Shown here piece by piece: positions 23,128-31,329 of a DNA stretch of 33,221 nt (positions are counted from its first letter, which is position 1; each line of letters starts with the position of its first letter). The translations under genes were made by a program, and so were the position numbers. The notes below the pieces were generated by a model. That model was not told the origin of the DNA. It ran no database searches and worked only from the letters and a program-made list of their open reading frames with translations. The DNA is from Candidatus Nealsonbacteria bacterium (GTDB taxonomy: Bacteria; Patescibacteriota; Minisyncoccia; Minisyncoccales; CSSED10-335): contig JAHXGM010000007.1 of assembly GCA_019923605.1 (NCBI GenBank), forward strand, positions 1 to 33,221, in the 5' to 3' direction.

Positions 23128-25047
23128 TTAGTATTTAGAAGCTTTGAGCATTTTAAATAATTCCTGAAGCGATATTGTGGCCACGCCAATTACTTTATCC
23201 GCTCCTCCATAGTATATGAATACTTTATCTTTAATAAGAACCGCCCCGCACGGAAAAACAACATTCTGGATTTGTCCCTCTTTTTCATACAGCATCTCGG
23301 GTTCTAAAAGCGGTTCATCAGAACGAGCAATGATTTTTTTTGGGTTCTTCAAGTCAAGCAAAAGCACACCTACCCGATAAAATTTATCTTCTTCAGAAAC
23401 CCCATGATAGAAAAGAATCCAGCCTTCTTTGGTTTTGATCGGTGGGGCGGCTACGCCGACTTTCAGGTCGTCCCACATTCCTTTTCTTGTGGTAATCCAA
23501 CGATATTCTTCCAATTCTTTCATAGCCTTAAAATTCAGATCGCGAACGAATGCCAAATCAATATCGTCGCCGATTCGATGAACGATAATATATTTCTCAT
23601 TAATTTTTTCCGGAAAAAGAACGGCGTTTTTATTAGCAAAATCGTGTGGCGAAACGGTAATTGGCCTTGACCAGTCCCATTTTTTCTTCAGAAAATTTTC
23701 AACCATAATCCATGTCAAAGCCACGCGTGGAGGATTTTTACCATCAAAAGCGGTGTAAAACATATAAATCTTATTGCCGATTTTGGTAAGGCGGGGGTCT
23801 TCACAACCAGAATTTCCTCCCGGCTGATTTTTTTGTTCAAACGATTCTCGGGGAACATAAATAGGTTCCGTCAAACGTTCATCAATGTGGACGCCGTCTT
23901 TACTTGTGGCATAGCCCAAAACCGAAGTGTTGTCTTCAGACATTGCGCGATACACAATATGGACTTTGTCGTCCAGATAAATGGCACCGGGATTAAATGT
24001 CGCTTTAGATTCCCATAAATGCTCCTTCTTTGCTGTAATAATCGGGTTTTCTTTAGCACGGTTGAGTTTAATTGATTTTCCGCTTCCTAAAATCCTTTCC
24101 ATTAAGATGGGGAGGTCAATAAAAGCAAGGCAACAGGTAGTATCAGTTGCTCCGTAATAAAGATGAATCAGATTTTTTTCCAAAATCGCGCCTGCGGGGA
24201 AAATGACATTGGGCACGAGACCGATTCTCTCATAATATTCCTCCGGTGTTAAAAGCGGTCTCTTGGTACGACCAATAATTTTGAGCGGGTTTTTGAGATC
24301 AAGAAGAACCGCTTCAATGGTAAAAAGCCGCTCTCCAGAGAAATAATTTTTAATATAGGAATAAATCAAAAGCCAACCACTTTTAGTTTTTATAGGTGGA
24401 GCACCGACTTCAATATGATCTTGAGGCCTGCGTTGGAGCGGCAACGAATATCTTTCGAAATTCTTGTACCATTTCTGCCAATAACTTTCCGACCATAAAT
24501 CACTTTCTTTTTCAAAAGAAGCGAGGCAAATCTGTGCTGGTGGCTTATCGGTGTGAACAGTAAGCACGGCCCACATTTTTCCATTTATCTTTTCCGGAAA
24601 AAGCGCCATTGCCTTGGCATTGAAGGGCGTAACGAGATGTTTCTCCTTAATTGTTTTCAAATCCCTGCTTATCGCAAGACCTATTTTAATTCCTTCGGTT
24701 TTTGGAGGCCAAACGGAAAGCGCCGTGTAGAAAATATAATATTTGTTGTTAAGTTTGGTGACTCGAGGATCTTCACAACCAAATTTTTCCCAAGATTCTT
24801 CCGGAATGATAAAATGCCGACGATTTGAAAAATTAACTCCGTCTTTGCTTTGGGCAATGCCGATATTCGAAACCATTAACTTTGTTTGAGCAAGAGCGTG
24901 ATAATGTGGCAGAGAAAGAGCACGGTAAAGAAGATAGGTTTCTTTTCCTTTCTTTATCGGACAGCCATTAAAAACCGCTTCCGCTTCCCACGACTGGTCT
25001 TTATTTGGCTTTAATATTGGATTTTCATCCGAGCGTTCAATAAACAT
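23128..25047 (-). CDS. Tandem GH130 glycosidase/phosphorylase (two domains)
   Basis: A 639-residue protein made of two GH130 five-bladed propeller domains, about 1-318 and 328-639. GH130 enzymes split beta-mannosides, most by phosphorolysis to alpha-mannose-1-phosphate. Each half starts ENPI(L/I), has YRA on an early strand, the catalytic motif GCEDPR (Asp 93 and Asp 417), LFPEKI, APPIKT, and ends FP(A/C)GA...YYGA/G. The FYHG histidine (548) is kept only in the second half; the first half has IYSY there, so the halves may differ in activity. There is no signal peptide. Other GH130 proteins are single-domain, so the fusion is uncommon. It follows the split GH130 gene by 1 nt. Confidence 0.9.
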   Translation of the reverse strand: MFIERSDENPILKPNKDQSWEAEAVFNGCPIKKGKETYLLYRALSLPHYHALAQTKLMVSNIGIAQSKDGVNFSNRRHFIIPEESWEKFGCEDPRVTKLNNKYYIFYTALSVWPPKTEGIKIGLAISRDLKTIKEKHLVTPFNAKAMALFPEKINGKMWAVLTVHTDKPPAQICLASFEKESDLWSESYWQKWYKNFERYSLPLQRRPQDHIEVGAPPIKTKSGWLLIYSYIKNYFSGERLFTIEAVLLDLKNPLKIIGRTKRPLLTPEEYYERIGLVPNVIFPAGAILEKNLIHLYYGATDTTCCLAFIDLPILMERILGSGKSIKLNRAKENPIITAKKEHLWESKATFNPGAIYLDDKVHIVYRAMSEDNTSVLGYATSKDGVHIDERLTEPIYVPRESFEQKNQPGGNSGCEDPRLTKIGNKIYMFYTAFDGKNPPRVALTWIMVENFLKKKWDWSRPITVSPHDFANKNAVLFPEKINEKYIIVHRIGDDIDLAFVRDLNFKAMKELEEYRWITTRKGMWDDLKVGVAAPPIKTKEGWILFYHGVSEEDKFYRVGVLLLDLKNPKKIIARSDEPLLEPEMLYEKEGQIQNVVFPCGAVLIKDKVFIYYGGADKVIGVATISLQELFKMLKASKY

Positions 25048-25048
25048 A

Positions 25049-26220
25049 TTATTTTTTCTTTAGGGTTTTAACTTTAAGTTTCGGCTTGGTCTCTTTTACC
25101 AATGCTTCAACAAATTCTTCGAAAGGGGCCGAGGCAACGCAAACGTAACTATCCGCGCCACCGTAATACACAAGAAGCGAGTCATCTTTTACCACCGCTC
25201 CGGTCACATAAACAACTCCTGGTTTGAAACCAACATTTTCATAAAATTCATTCGGTTCTAAAACCGGTTCCCTTGAACGACTAAGTATTTTAGTCGGATC
25301 GTTAAAATCCAAAAGCATCGCCCCGACTTTATACTTACTAAAATCACATTCCTCCATCGCTTGATAGAACACCAACCAACCGTATTTAGTTTTCAAAGGT
25401 GGAGCGCCTGCTCCCCTGACCCAACTATCCCAGCAATTTTTTCTGATTTTACTGTTATAGTAACTTTTAATGTATGTTCTGCCGTTAAAATTTAAATCAT
25501 CAAAGTAATCTATTAAAATTTCTGGGTTAATGCTGTGCAAGATGGCATACTTGCCGTTTATTTTTTCTGGAAAGATAACCCAATTCTTATGAACTTAATT
25601 TCTGGGTTAATGCTGTGCAAGATGGCATACTTGCCGTTTATTTTTTCTGGAAAGATAACCCAATTCTTATGAACTTCCCCGGGCGGCGAGATTAATACCG
25701 GCGGTTTCCAATTCCACCTCTTATTTAAAAAGTCATTAACTTTTATTGAAGCAAGCGCTACCCGCAATCCTTCATCGCATGCAGTATAGGTCATATAAAG
25801 TGTATCTTCCTCATTTACTCTGACAATGCGGGGATCTTCGGCTCCCCCAAAACTCCCGCCGGAAAAATAAGAGAAGACATTGAAAGAAGGACGCTGTCCA
25901 GTTTGGTGTTCATAAATCGGATAAGAAAGCCGATCATCAACATAAAAACCGTCATTTGAAGCCGCATAACCAAAACGGGAAAGGCCATCTTCTCCGATGG
26001 CTCTGTAGAGAAAATGAACTTTGTCGTTAAGCAAAATTGCACCGGGATTGAAAGTTTGCCAAGCTTCCCAACTGTTTTCAGTCTTTGACGAGATTATCGG
26101 ATTCTCCTCAAATCTCATCAGCGTAGCTGTCTTTACTGCTTTTTTCTTTTTAGAAACATCTTTCTTCTTACGCGCGGCAACTCGCTCTGCAGGAAGTTTT
26201 ATTTCTTTTTTTATCTTCAT
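25049..26220 (-). pseudogene. GH130 gene split by an 80-bp tandem duplication
   Basis: Two frames, 26220-25558 and 25540-25049, form one GH130 protein. The first has a Lys/Arg-rich N-terminus, ENPIISSKTENSWEAWQTF, YRAIGE, GGAEDPRIV (catalytic Asp) and FPEKINGKYAILHSINPEI; the second repeats HSINPEI and continues through GAPPLKTKYGWLVFYQ to VYYGGAD. The break is an exact 80-bp duplication (not a multiple of three). Removing one copy gives a continuous 363-residue protein, normal for the family. As written, the gene makes a truncated protein. It is the first gene of the GH130 operon and runs 1 nt into the tandem GH130 gene. Confidence 0.88.
25517..25676. repeat. Exact 80-bp tandem duplication
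   Basis: Bases 25517-25596 and 25597-25676 are identical and directly adjacent; the match stops exactly at both ends. It lies inside a GH130 gene and shifts the frame. It may be a recent slippage event or an assembly join error. Confidence 0.97.
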
Positions 26221-26471
26221 ATTATTTATATTTTATTATAAAATTATTCGCTGTGTAAACTTTTAATTTTGACGCTGAACAGTGTTTCTTCTTGTCCTTT
26301 TTTCTCTAAATATTCTCAATTCCTTCTTAATTTCACCTAGTCGCATTTGTATGTTATTTAATATTTCAAGCTCTGTTTAAATTTCGAGGCGATTTTTTCA
26401 TCCAGTCTTTTTTCTTTTTTAAGTCCAGAAATAATATAGAGTTTCGCTATCATGATTTAGTATATTTAATT
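26221..26471. other. Region upstream of the GH130 operon
   Basis: No firm gene. On the minus strand TTTACA (26254-26259) and TAAAAT (26230-26235), 18 nt apart, could be the GH130 promoter, again with only 9 nt between the -10 box and ATG. Further up, ATG at about 26453 opens a 31-codon frame (MIAKLYIISGLKKEKRLDEK) that overlaps a second Lys/Arg-rich frame (MRLGEIKKELRIFREKR); together they look like a frameshifted small coiled-coil gene. Confidence 0.3.
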
Positions 26472-26743
26472 TGTACTATCCAACCACTTTGGCAACGAAC
26501 TGATTAGAATTAATAGTTGTTGATTGATTAACTGTTCGACTCTCAGCTGATCTCTGGGGCTTATCAGATCGTGCTTTAGAATTTTCTTCTGATGAGATTC
26601 TTAATTCTAATTTTAATAATTTTTGCTTAGGTGTCAAGTAACCAATTCCTCCATGTCTTCTCTCGAAGTTGTAGCGATACATATATTGATGAAGCTTCAG
26701 ATTAAATTCTTTCCTTTCTTTTTAAAAAATATCTTCAGTTACA
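26472..26743 (-). mobile_element. Insertion-sequence remnant 2, same family as remnant 1
   Basis: The minus strand (open 26721-26476) encodes NLKLHQYMYRYNFERRHGGI and GYLTPKQKLLKLELR, ending VAKVVG-stop, the C-terminal end of an rve/DDE integrase. It is clearly homologous to remnant 1 in DNA and protein and lies in the same orientation. The left end TGTACTATCCAACCAC matches remnant 1, and CAGTTACA (26736-26743) matches the last bases of its right end. The catalytic part is missing. Confidence 0.75.
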
Positions 26744-26764
26744 GATAAGGTAATATAAATAAAG

Positions 26765-26787
26765 TCCCCCACTTTAGAAGTGGGGGA
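26765..26787. terminator. Strong hairpin terminator
   Basis: Stem TCCCCCACTT/AAGTGGGGGA (10 bp) with loop TAG, followed by TTTT on the plus strand and by a T-rich CTTTATTTAT on the minus strand. It ends the YtxH-like gene and separates it from the IS remnant. Confidence 0.8.
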
Positions 26788-26802
26788 TTTTAAAATATCT
26801 AT

Positions 26803-27192
26803 CTACTTTTTAATAATTTTCTTCTTGGTAGCTGGCTTTTTCTTTGGGGCATTACTCTTCTGAATACTAGACCAATAACTCTTGAATTTCTTGGATAATT
26901 CTTCAACCTCTTTCTCACTGATGTCCTTTGCTTTCTTGTATTTATCAGTAACTTGATCAACTATTTCCTCATAAATATCCTTATTAACTTCTTTGAGGGA
27001 TTCAACTTTTTCTAAAACTTCTCCCTTCATTTTGAGCATCCACCCCTTTAGTTTCTTTCTGTTTTTGCCCCCTTTAGGACCGTACAGGAAATAGCCAGCA
27101 ACAGAAGTGGCTGCTACCAAACCTACGATAGTGATATCTTTTCCCACCTTTTTGATCGTGGCTTCTTTTTTTGTTACTTTTTTCTTTGCCAT
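26803..27192 (-). CDS. YtxH-like small membrane protein
   Basis: A 129-residue protein: Lys-rich start (MAKKKVTKKEATIKK), one TM helix (about 19-38), then GYFLYGPKGGKNRKKLKGWM, the typical YtxH-like sequence (LLFAPKSGKETR in the family), followed by a long amphipathic helical part and a Lys/Pro-rich tail. YtxH proteins are associated with general stress in Firmicutes; the function is not known. The start is 4 nt after the neighbouring membrane gene, matching a ytxG-ytxH-like pair. Confidence 0.65.
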   Translation of the reverse strand: MAKKKVTKKEATIKKVGKDITIVGLVAATSVAGYFLYGPKGGKNRKKLKGWMLKMKGEVLEKVESLKEVNKDIYEEIVDQVTDKYKKAKDISEKEVEELSKKFKSYWSSIQKSNAPKKKPATKKKIIKK

Positions 27193-27196
27193 ATAA

Positions 27197-27526
27197 TTAC
27201 TTTTTTTTAGTTTTATTGCGACCTTTAGGTTCCAAAAAATTTTTAGAAATATTTTTAAATAGCCTAAAGAAAATTAGGGCACTAGTCTTTGTCTCTTTCC
27301 TAATCTCTTCAACATCAGTAATTATTTTATCTCTAACCTTATCAGTACCTGAAGATATTTTTTCAGTTTGATCTTTTAAAATAGAAGATATGATTTTTAA
27401 ATTCTTTAATATCTTATAAGCAAAATATAATGCCATCGCTATAAATATCAACCAAAATAAAGTTATGAGTATTACTGAAAATCCGGTGATAAAAAAGAAT
27501 AAATCTGATTTTACAAATGATTCCAT
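27197..27526 (-). CDS. DUF948/YtxG-like membrane protein
   Basis: A 109-residue protein with one N-terminal TM helix (about 10-38) and a coiled-coil-prone stretch (KILKNLKIISSILKDQTEKI...VRDKIITDVEEIRKE), ending in a basic tail. This is the plan of DUF948/YtxG proteins, usually next to YtxH. An extended -10 (TGGTATAAT, 27581-27589 on the plus strand as complement) lies about 50 nt upstream. No enzymatic motif. Confidence 0.6.
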   Translation of the reverse strand: MESFVKSDLFFFITGFSVILITLFWLIFIAMALYFAYKILKNLKIISSILKDQTEKISSGTDKVRDKIITDVEEIRKETKTSALIFFRLFKNISKNFLEPKGRNKTKKK

Positions 27527-27837
27527 AAATAATATAAAAGCTATTTATCAATTTAAATAATACCAACCACTAGACAATTAATTATACCACAGTCTTATAA
27601 AAAAGAATGCTGTGGATAACTTAAAGAAATGAAAAGAGCTCTTAAGGAGTCTTTTAATTTCGGGAAATCTTTTTTTAATTTTCCCTACATTCGCCTCTTC
27701 GTCAAACCATACGACGAAGACCCCCTTGTGCTCTTCAACATGAACACAAGTTTTTAAAACCCAAAGAGTCTCTCTGTTCTCATGGCCCGCCGTAACTTTT
27801 ATTAGCCCAGTGGTAGTTTATGATTACAAGTAAAATA
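27527..27837. other. Intergenic region with hairpins, open frame without start, and one DnaA-box-like site
   Basis: Between the YtxG-like gene and the ABC-F gene. On the minus strand a frame of 79 codons (27817-27578) is open but has no ATG, GTG or TTG; it reads in part VEEHKGVFVVWFDEEANVGK, which looks protein-like. On the plus strand there are hairpins TCTTCGTC/GACGAAGA (27695-27719) and CTTGTG/CACAAG followed by TTTTT (27725-27755). TGTGGATAA (27611-27619) is an exact DnaA-box consensus, but single. This may be a decayed gene or a structured RNA. Confidence 0.3.
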
Positions 27838-29313
27838 CTATCCATTAAGCTTCCCTGTCTCTAAGTCTAAAGTATTATCAATACGAATTTTTCTTACAAA
27901 ATCTGGCACATGACTTACTACAATCATAGCTCCGTCATATTTGTTTAAAGCCTCAGCAATAATTGGAATATGGCGAAAATTTATATGATTGGTTGGCTCA
28001 TCCAAGATAAGAAGTCCTGGCTTTTGCAAAACAAGCTTGGCAAAAGCAACTAGTCCCTTTTGTCCTTCAGATAAATCTCCTATTTTTTTCTTTATTAATT
28101 CGTCAGTGATAAGAAATCCGGCTGCTATACTTCTCATTCCCTGTTCTGTTTGATCCTCAGCAGTTTGAAAAAGAGATTTATAAACAGTATCTTCGAAATT
28201 TAAAGTTGAGAAATCTTGACGATAATAACCCACCTTTATATCAGGAGATATCTTAGAGCTACCTGAATTATTTTTTGCAATTAATTCCAAAAGAGTGCTT
28301 TTACCAATACCATTTGGTCCCTTTAACAAAAGATGTTCATTTCTTCCAATTTCTAGATTTATACTTTGCTCAATTATTTTATCTCCCCTAATAGACTTGA
28401 ATTTAAATATTTTGAGGATTACTCCAGACATCTCAGATTGTGACGGGATAATAAAAGGTCTAATCGTTTTGTCTTCTTTTCTTGTAATAACTTTCTTGCT
28501 TTCAGATTCTTCTGCTTTTTCCCTCATCTTTTTAGCCACCAGACGCAACTTCCCTCCCTTTTTTGCGAAAAAGTTTGCCTTTTCCTTATTCTCTATAATC
28601 TCCTTTGCAAGTTGTGCGTTTTTCCTATTCTCTCTTTCTTGTCGAGCGGTGATTTGCTTTTGCACATCGAAGTAATTACCTGTATATTGTTCCACTTTTC
28701 TTGTGAATGTATCAAGATACAAAACACCATCTGTAAAAGAATTTAAAAAAATAGCATCATGAGAAATGACTATACAGGTCTTTTCGTATTCAATTAAAAA
28801 TTTTGCAAGATGCTCTATTCCTTCTTTATCTAAATTATTGGTTGGTTCATCAAGTAAAAGAAGATCCGGATTTTGAATAAGAGCGGAGGCGAGCAATAAT
28901 CTTGCTTGTTGACCACCCGATAAAGACTTAACTGTTTTATCATGTGAAACTTTAAGATTGACCACATCTAAAACACTGTCTATTTTCACATCAATATCGT
29001 ATATTTTCTTTCCAAGAGATTTTGAGAGATATTTATGAAAAAAGTCTCGAACCGTAAGATTCATTTCATCCCGAAGAATTACTTGCCGAGCAATGGCAAT
29101 AGAAATATCATTATCAGCAATTACAGTTCCATCCTCTGGTTGAATATCTTTAGTGATAAGGCTAAATATAGTGCTCTTTCCAGCACCGTTTTGGCCCATA
29201 ATAGTGGTTTTAGTAAATTGACGAATAGCAAAGTCAACCTCATCTAAAAGAGGGTTGCTTTCTTCATAGCCAAATGAAACTTTATTGAATTTAAGGATTG
29301 ATTTGTTTTTCAT
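27838..29313 (-). CDS. ABC-F family ATPase
   Basis: A 491-residue protein with two ABC ATPase domains and no TM segment, the ABC-F plan; such proteins act on the ribosome (translation factors, antibiotic protection). Domain 1: Walker A GQNGAGKST (40-48), signature SGGQQARLLLA, Walker B LLLLDEPTNNLD. Domain 2: GPNGIGKST, LSEGQKGLVAF, LLILDEPTNHI. The linker between (about 205-290) is charged and helical, with KKGGKLRLVAKKMREKAEE. Shorter than EttA (about 555) and without its arm. The subfamily is not clear; resistance function is not implied. Confidence 0.9.
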   Translation of the reverse strand: MKNKSILKFNKVSFGYEESNPLLDEVDFAIRQFTKTTIMGQNGAGKSTIFSLITKDIQPEDGTVIADNDISIAIARQVILRDEMNLTVRDFFHKYLSKSLGKKIYDIDVKIDSVLDVVNLKVSHDKTVKSLSGGQQARLLLASALIQNPDLLLLDEPTNNLDKEGIEHLAKFLIEYEKTCIVISHDAIFLNSFTDGVLYLDTFTRKVEQYTGNYFDVQKQITARQERENRKNAQLAKEIIENKEKANFFAKKGGKLRLVAKKMREKAEESESKKVITRKEDKTIRPFIIPSQSEMSGVILKIFKFKSIRGDKIIEQSINLEIGRNEHLLLKGPNGIGKSTLLELIAKNNSGSSKISPDIKVGYYRQDFSTLNFEDTVYKSLFQTAEDQTEQGMRSIAAGFLITDELIKKKIGDLSEGQKGLVAFAKLVLQKPGLLILDEPTNHINFRHIPIIAEALNKYDGAMIVVSHVPDFVRKIRIDNTLDLETGKLNG

Positions 29314-29386
29314 AACAGTTTAGAGCATACGACATGTTTTTAAAAAAGAAAAGGACTATGCCTATTAAAGATATTATTAATTAAAA

Positions 29387-29411
29387 TAAAAACCCGACAT
29401 ATATTTCGGGT
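29387..29411 (-). terminator. Rho-independent terminator after rubrerythrin gene
   Basis: On the minus strand ACCCGA-AATATATG-TCGGGT (29392-29411) is followed by TTTTTATTTT. It lies 21 nt after the rubrerythrin stop and upstream of the ABC-F gene, so it isolates the two units. Confidence 0.85.
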
Positions 29412-29432
29412 AATTAATTAATTACGACTATC

Positions 29433-30020
29433 CTAGAACTGCTCACACTTAATTTGAAAATATCCTTTAGGATGATCACAAGATGGACATATTTCCGGAG
29501 GATTAACACCTACATGTTCTCTACCACACTCAAGACAATACCAAGTAACTTCGGTTTCTTTCTTAAAAATAGTCTCCCTATTAAGTTGCTCTAATAATTT
29601 TAAGTACCTTTCCTCGTGATGCTTTTCTGCTTCAGCAATGGCTCGCAGTCTAGCAGCAATCCTAGAAAAACCCTCTTCCTTAGCAGTATTAGCAAATTCT
29701 GGATACATTTCACTGTGTTCATAATTTTCCCCTTTAATAGCGGCTTTTAGATTCTCCTTAGTTTCTCCAAGAATTGTAGGACAACCCGCAACCACTTCTA
29801 TTTCGTTTAACTCAGGATTATTATCTTCACTCTTTATTTCATTAATCATCCGCATGATCCATTTAGCATGTTGACGTTCATGCTCAGCAGTTTCTTTAAA
29901 GATATTGTGAATTTGGATAAATCCTTCTTCTTTAGCCTTGTTAGCATAAAGATCATATCTATTTCTAGCCTGACTTTCTCCAATAAAAGCCATTGCAAGA
30001 TTTTTAAGTGTTTGATTCAT
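29433..30020 (-). CDS. Rubrerythrin
   Basis: A 195-residue non-haem iron protein that reduces hydrogen peroxide in the cytoplasm of anaerobic or microaerophilic cells. The N-terminal ferritin-like four-helix bundle carries the di-iron ligands: GESQARNRY (Glu 15), [25 protein letters not shown] and [11 protein letters not shown]. The C-terminal rubredoxin domain has the two CxxC knuckles: YCLECG and [11 protein letters not shown]. Length matches the family. It starts 4 nt after the upstream eight-cysteine gene and is followed by a good terminator. Confidence 0.96.
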   Translation of the reverse strand: MNQTLKNLAMAFIGESQARNRYDLYANKAKEEGFIQIHNIFKETAEHERQHAKWIMRMINEIKSEDNNPELNEIEVVAGCPTILGETKENLKAAIKGENYEHSEMYPEFANTAKEEGFSRIAARLRAIAEAEKHHEERYLKLLEQLNRETIFKKETEVTWYCLECGREHVGVNPPEICPSCDHPKGYFQIKCEQF

Positions 30021-30024
30021 TTTT

Positions 30025-30705
30025 TTAAGGTTTGTTTGTTATAAGTTCTTCCGCTTTTTTAAATAAATAACCTATTCTAGTTTCTCGAACTACTGCCCCG
30101 TATTCTTCTTCAACTTTCATAAAACATAATGCTGATTCTTCAGACAAAACCCAGGTACACTCATTGTCTATAAATTCACAAGCCATTCCTTGTTCCAAGC
30201 ACTCCATACCGGCAAGAAATTCACAGGTACTTATGGAATCAGGGTCACTTGAACATAATTCTCTAGCACAACCGCCAATAAAACATTCCGATGTTAATAA
30301 TTCCTCTTCAATTAAAACAATCCTTAATGCTATTCCCTGTGTCGGATAAGTTTGTAGAACTGGCCCGTCTACCCAAATTTCTACCCTTGATCCAATCGTT
30401 AATCTTCCAAAATCTATGCTTAGCCCATTTTTGTCTATAATTTCTGTATTTTCTCCTATTGTAAGCCAAATAACTTCACCAATAAATTGATTCGGATCAC
30501 CGGTATATACATCTCCCTCAATCCCTTCGGCAACTAAAATTTTCTCTTCAGAAAGTGAGTAAATATTTCCTATCATATCAGGTTTATCTATTACAATTTC
30601 ATCATCGGGCTGATCTGTTCCATTAGAAATCATATGGATTCCATAGAAGATTAGTGCGAATAGCAAAACAATACCTAATAAAATATAAATTGATGATTTT
30701 TTCAT
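30025..30705 (-). CDS. Membrane-anchored protein with DUF3221-like and eight-cysteine domains
   Basis: A 226-residue exported protein with an N-terminal TM/signal anchor (about 6-26). Residues 45-135 ([19 protein letters not shown], then [11 protein letters not shown], then [19 protein letters not shown], ending [12 protein letters not shown]) resemble the DUF3221/YobA-type OB-like fold. The part after it contains exactly eight cysteines with spacing C-x4-C-x4-C-x11-C-x7-C-x6-C-x6-C-x10-C, starting CFIGGC, which matches an eight-cysteine-cluster domain of unknown role, probably disulphide-bonded or metal-binding. Co-transcribed with rubrerythrin (4 nt), which suggests a link to redox or metal stress (inference). 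Confidence 0.7.
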   Translation of the reverse strand: MKKSSIYILLGIVLLFALIFYGIHMISNGTDQPDDEIVIDKPDMIGNIYSLSEEKILVAEGIEGDVYTGDPNQFIGEVIWLTIGENTEIIDKNGLSIDFGRLTIGSRVEIWVDGPVLQTYPTQGIALRIVLIEEELLTSECFIGGCARELCSSDPDSISTCEFLAGMECLEQGMACEFIDNECTWVLSEESALCFMKVEEEYGAVVRETRIGYLFKKAEELITNKP

Positions 30706-30757
30706 TCTGATATATGAATTTTAATTGCTATCTTAATATATCATAAAATTAAAGACC

Positions 30758-30919
30758 AAACAATATGTTTTGATAAATAAATTTATTTTGTTAATTAATT
30801 TACATTTATATAAAGAGACAACGAAGAACTCACCAGAAACAATATGTTTTGATAAATAAATTTATTTTGTTAATTAATTTACATTTATATAAAGAGACAA
30901 CGAAGAACTCACCAGAAAC
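30758..30919. repeat. Exact 79-bp tandem duplication
   Basis: Bases 30758-30840 recur identically at 30837-30919 (83 matching bases at an offset of 79). The unit is AT-rich and non-coding and contains GAGACAACGAAGAACTCACC. Together with the 80-bp duplication at 25517 it raises the question of assembly errors. The rest of 30706-30970 holds no gene I can support. Confidence 0.97.
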
Positions 30920-30970
30920 TGGATTTTAGAAGGCAACTAAGCCAAAAATTTCGTCTTGCTTCTTTATTTT

Positions 30971-31195
30971 TTAAAGCGACGCGGAAAACCTCCTCAAAAA
31001 GATAAAAAATGTATGTCGGACAACGTTTCCCGATGAAACTTGGGCCGGAAAGAAAATTTTACTCATTATTATATTAATAAAGGAAATTTTCTGGAGCCGC
31101 TCATCGTGTTGTTGCCTCAACAATTCTAATATCTTATCTTTGAAAAAATAAAAAATTCCGAAGATTATTATGATTATTAAAAGTAAAAATTCCAT
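30971..31195 (-). CDS. Small TM-protein ORF of the short cassette
   Basis: A 74-codon frame starting MEFLLLIIIIIFGIFYFFKD, a single TM helix followed by a charged segment (KILELLRQQHDERLQK). After about residue 28 the frame runs through the attC-like palindrome 31018-31114, and its last part (VRHTFFIFLRRFSASL) looks non-coding in style. If the palindrome is a cassette end, the original gene was a mini membrane protein whose stop has been lost or lies in the attC. Coding status is uncertain. Confidence 0.4.
   Translation of the reverse strand: MEFLLLIIIIIFGIFYFFKDKILELLRQQHDERLQKISFINIIMSKIFFPAQVSSGNVVRHTFFIFLRRFSASL
31018..31114 (-). other. attC-like site 0
   Basis: Plus strand: GGACAAC, GTTTCCC (unpaired), GATGA (31032-31036) ... 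TCATC (31101-31105), GT (unpaired), GTTGTTG (31108-31114). ACAAC pairs with GTTGT and GATGA with TCATC; inside, AGAAAATTT-type arms continue the fold. It shares GACAACGTTT with the other sites. Weakest of the four, and it overlaps a frame. Confidence 0.5.
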
Positions 31196-31223
31196 AAGTG
31201 GTAAAAAATTATTAAATTATTTT

Positions 31224-31309
31224 GGATAATGTTTTTGGCTATGCAATGTTGCGACCGTAGGGAGTAATATAGGTAAAGCGAAGCGGAACCGCATAGCCAG
31301 TGTTATATG
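31224..31309 (-). other. attC-like site 1
   Basis: Plus strand: GGATAAT, GTTTTT, then GGCTATGC (31237-31244) pairing perfectly with GCATAGCC (31291-31298), then AGT and GTTATATG. The outer ATAA/TTAT boxes pair across asymmetric spacers of 6 and 3 nt. The loop contains AAGCGAAGCGGAA (31276-31288), which recurs at 33193-33205. Confidence 0.68.
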
Positions 31310-31329
31310 ATGTTTAGACCACCATTCAT

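Noticed and set aside
23127-23189. Longer start of the nucleotidyltransferase
   Set aside because: The added segment is antiphase GH130 coding sequence; ATG 23126 fits the 1-nt spacing of the operon.
25517-25676. CRISPR-like or functional repeat
   Set aside because: Two directly adjoining copies without spacers, inside a coding gene; it is a simple tandem duplication.
26765-26787. Hairpin as end of an IS200/IS605 element
   Set aside because: No Y1 transposase or TnpB nearby, and position and T-run fit a terminator for the YtxH-like gene.
27611-27619. Exact DnaA-box consensus as sign of a replication origin
   Set aside because: Only one box, no cluster and no dnaA, dnaN or rpmH nearby; a 9-mer of this kind is expected by chance in AT-rich DNA.
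27578-27817. tmRNA or 6S RNA
   Set aside because: No tRNA-like end, no tag reading frame and no long symmetric bulged stem typical for these RNAs.
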